From contig NC_090785.1 of NCBI RefSeq assembly GCF_040054535.1, positions 5,265,501-5,329,500 of the forward strand: a stretch of 64,000 nucleotides of DNA, written 5' to 3'. The position numbers were made by a program, and so were the translations under genes. The notes under the pieces are model-generated. The model saw only the letters and a list, made by a program, of their open reading frames with translations, had not been told where the DNA came from and ran no database searches. This DNA is from Antennarius striatus. Lineage: Eukaryota; Chordata; Actinopteri; Lophiiformes; Antennariidae. Positions 62,616-64,000 of this stretch are shown here, piece after piece. The stretch's first letter is position 1. Each line of letters opens with the position of its first letter.

Positions 62616-64000
62616 GTAAGTCCTGCCTACCCACCGGTAAACACGCGTAAACAACATTTTGTTTAGAGGCATTCAGAGAAAAAAAACAGCCCCATCCTCC
62701 GTGCTGCTGCCGCTCCACTCCAGCTGATCCGGATGCGCATACTCTCAGGCGAAAGTTGTCGTTGATCCGCGGCTTGATCCTTTGTCTATAAACGGTATTC
62801 TCTCCTCATAGTGAACTTTGGGGTGTGTTTGAACGCGTTGTGAGTTTTATTCTTTATTTGGGTCGCTGTTGACTCTGACAGATTTCTCACTCTCACTGCT
62901 CCGGGGTGTGAAGGTCTGCAGATAAAACGCAGACAGGCCGATCTTTTGCGTGGGTTTCCTCACTTTATTGCGCAATAATGGAACTGGTTTGTTTTGATAG
63001 CAGCAATTTGAACTTTCTAATGAAATATTGCGCATCATTTTGCACATGAACCCAGTGCGAATCACACTTTTAAAACATGCCAGATTTATTTTTTTGCCTG
63101 CTTCCTGCAGACTTGTCCGACCTGTGATCGAGATTAATGGGCTGTCCATGTCTCTATCTGGAGCTCATTACTCAATTTTCCATCCTCAGAAATGAATTTG
63201 CATTGGTCATTCGTGAGAGATAATGCGACCTTCACAGTGTTGACACATGAACTGAAGAAGCTGCTCAGTGCAGGAGTCACAGTTTAAGACGTTTCAGTTA
63301 ACATTTTCTGCAGGTAAATATTTACCACAGGAAGTATAAAGTCCATATGCAAGCTGTATAAATAAGTCAACCAATATCATCTGCTGTTATTATTATTAAG
63401 ATGCAAAGGCACTTGGAAAAACAATGGGAAATTCAAATGAACACTTTAACTGGAGCGTGTCTGTTGGGCGACGGTGCTGGGGTCAAGGATAGATGTCAAA
63501 GTCAATTTCTTGTTAGAAATTCAAGGATACAACTACAAGAGAGGCAAACAAATACCAATTGGTAACTGAAATAACTCAACGCAGATGCAAAGACGTACAG
63601 AGCATCTCAAATACATGCAAAAGGGCCGGAAAAGCGTGAGAAACAACTTTTAAGAGAGAAAACTTTTCTAAAAGAAACAAGAGAAACTACTAAGTGTTTA
63701 CAAAGAGATAGAAAACAGCCTTTAAGAAAAAAAAAGTATGAAAAATTAGATGTAAACCGTCCGACTGAGCTACAAAATGTAAGGCACGCTTAGAATAATG
63801 TCCAAAGAATGACGTAAAGACATAAAACAGCACAGAGATTTAAAATGGAAACATGTTAGGATGTGAAATTATCGCAAAGCCGCCAAAGAAAAACCATTAA
63901 AGGTAAAAAGAAGGTCACAAACCAATCAACAAGACAAAGGCAATGACCCCAGCATTATTTTCATGCACTGTAAAATCTAACCCTCTTTTGTCTTTCATTC
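62616..64000. other. sfxn5: sfxn5 intron 1 (partial)
   Basis: No second exon (expected to begin near TSFYGRFRHF) is seen. CpG-rich to about 62.9 kb, then A-rich. Nothing else recognised. Confidence 0.6.

Overview
This is a vertebrate nuclear window, almost certainly from a teleost fish. Evidence: exon-intron genes with GT-AG borders, proteins that match vertebrate families along their length, compact introns, many CA/TG microsatellites, and short interspersed repeats of fish type. No rRNA, tRNA, CRISPR or viral genes were seen. Species cannot be named from the sequence.

Layout: (1) 1-34.3 kb, + strand: the last 13 coding exons of the phospholipid flippase gene atp8a1, with a 2.4 kb 3'UTR. 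(2) 36.0-38.7 kb, - strand: shisa3, two exons, converging on atp8a1. (3) 41.4-48.3 kb, + strand: bend4, five exons. (4) 49.4-60.4 kb, + strand: a class I Rab11-FIP gene, best called rab11fip5, six exons with one giant internal exon. (5) 62.56 kb to the end, + strand: first coding exon of sfxn5. Every splice chain keeps frame: 447 aa of Atp8a1, 284 aa Shisa3, 532 aa Bend4, 1,445 aa Rab11fip5.

From my knowledge of the human map, atp8a1-shisa3-bend4 corresponds to a 4p13 neighbourhood and rab11fip5-sfxn5 to a 2p13 neighbourhood, each with the same relative orientations. The window therefore joins two ancestral blocks, with the junction between bend4 and rab11fip5 (48.3-49.4 kb), where a CTCF-like motif lies.

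The most unusual content is in the 7.2 kb atp8a1 intron at 5.3-12.5 kb. On the opposite strand is a tandem duplication (offset 1,161 bp). Each copy has an intact 56-codon ORF for an arginine-rich protamine-like protein, with TATAAATA 48 bp upstream of the ATG, next to a decayed fragment resembling axonemal dynein light intermediate chain (dnali1). Other points of note: an atp8a1 exon whose acceptor follows a 96-nt pure TG tract, a GC-AG intron, a hAT-type MITE with perfect 8-bp target duplication 56 bp upstream of an exon, a frame-preserving 2,427-nt cassette exon in rab11fip5, a candidate 27-nt microexon in bend4, and paired ZNF143-like motifs upstream of sfxn5.

The main genes are not one pathway. 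Atp8a1 (lipid flipping in endosomal/Golgi membranes) and Rab11fip5 (recycling endosome traffic) share a membrane-trafficking theme; Shisa3 is a Wnt/FGF receptor modulator, Bend4 a BEN-domain nuclear protein, and Sfxn5 a mitochondrial carrier. All homology calls are by eye from remembered family sequences.
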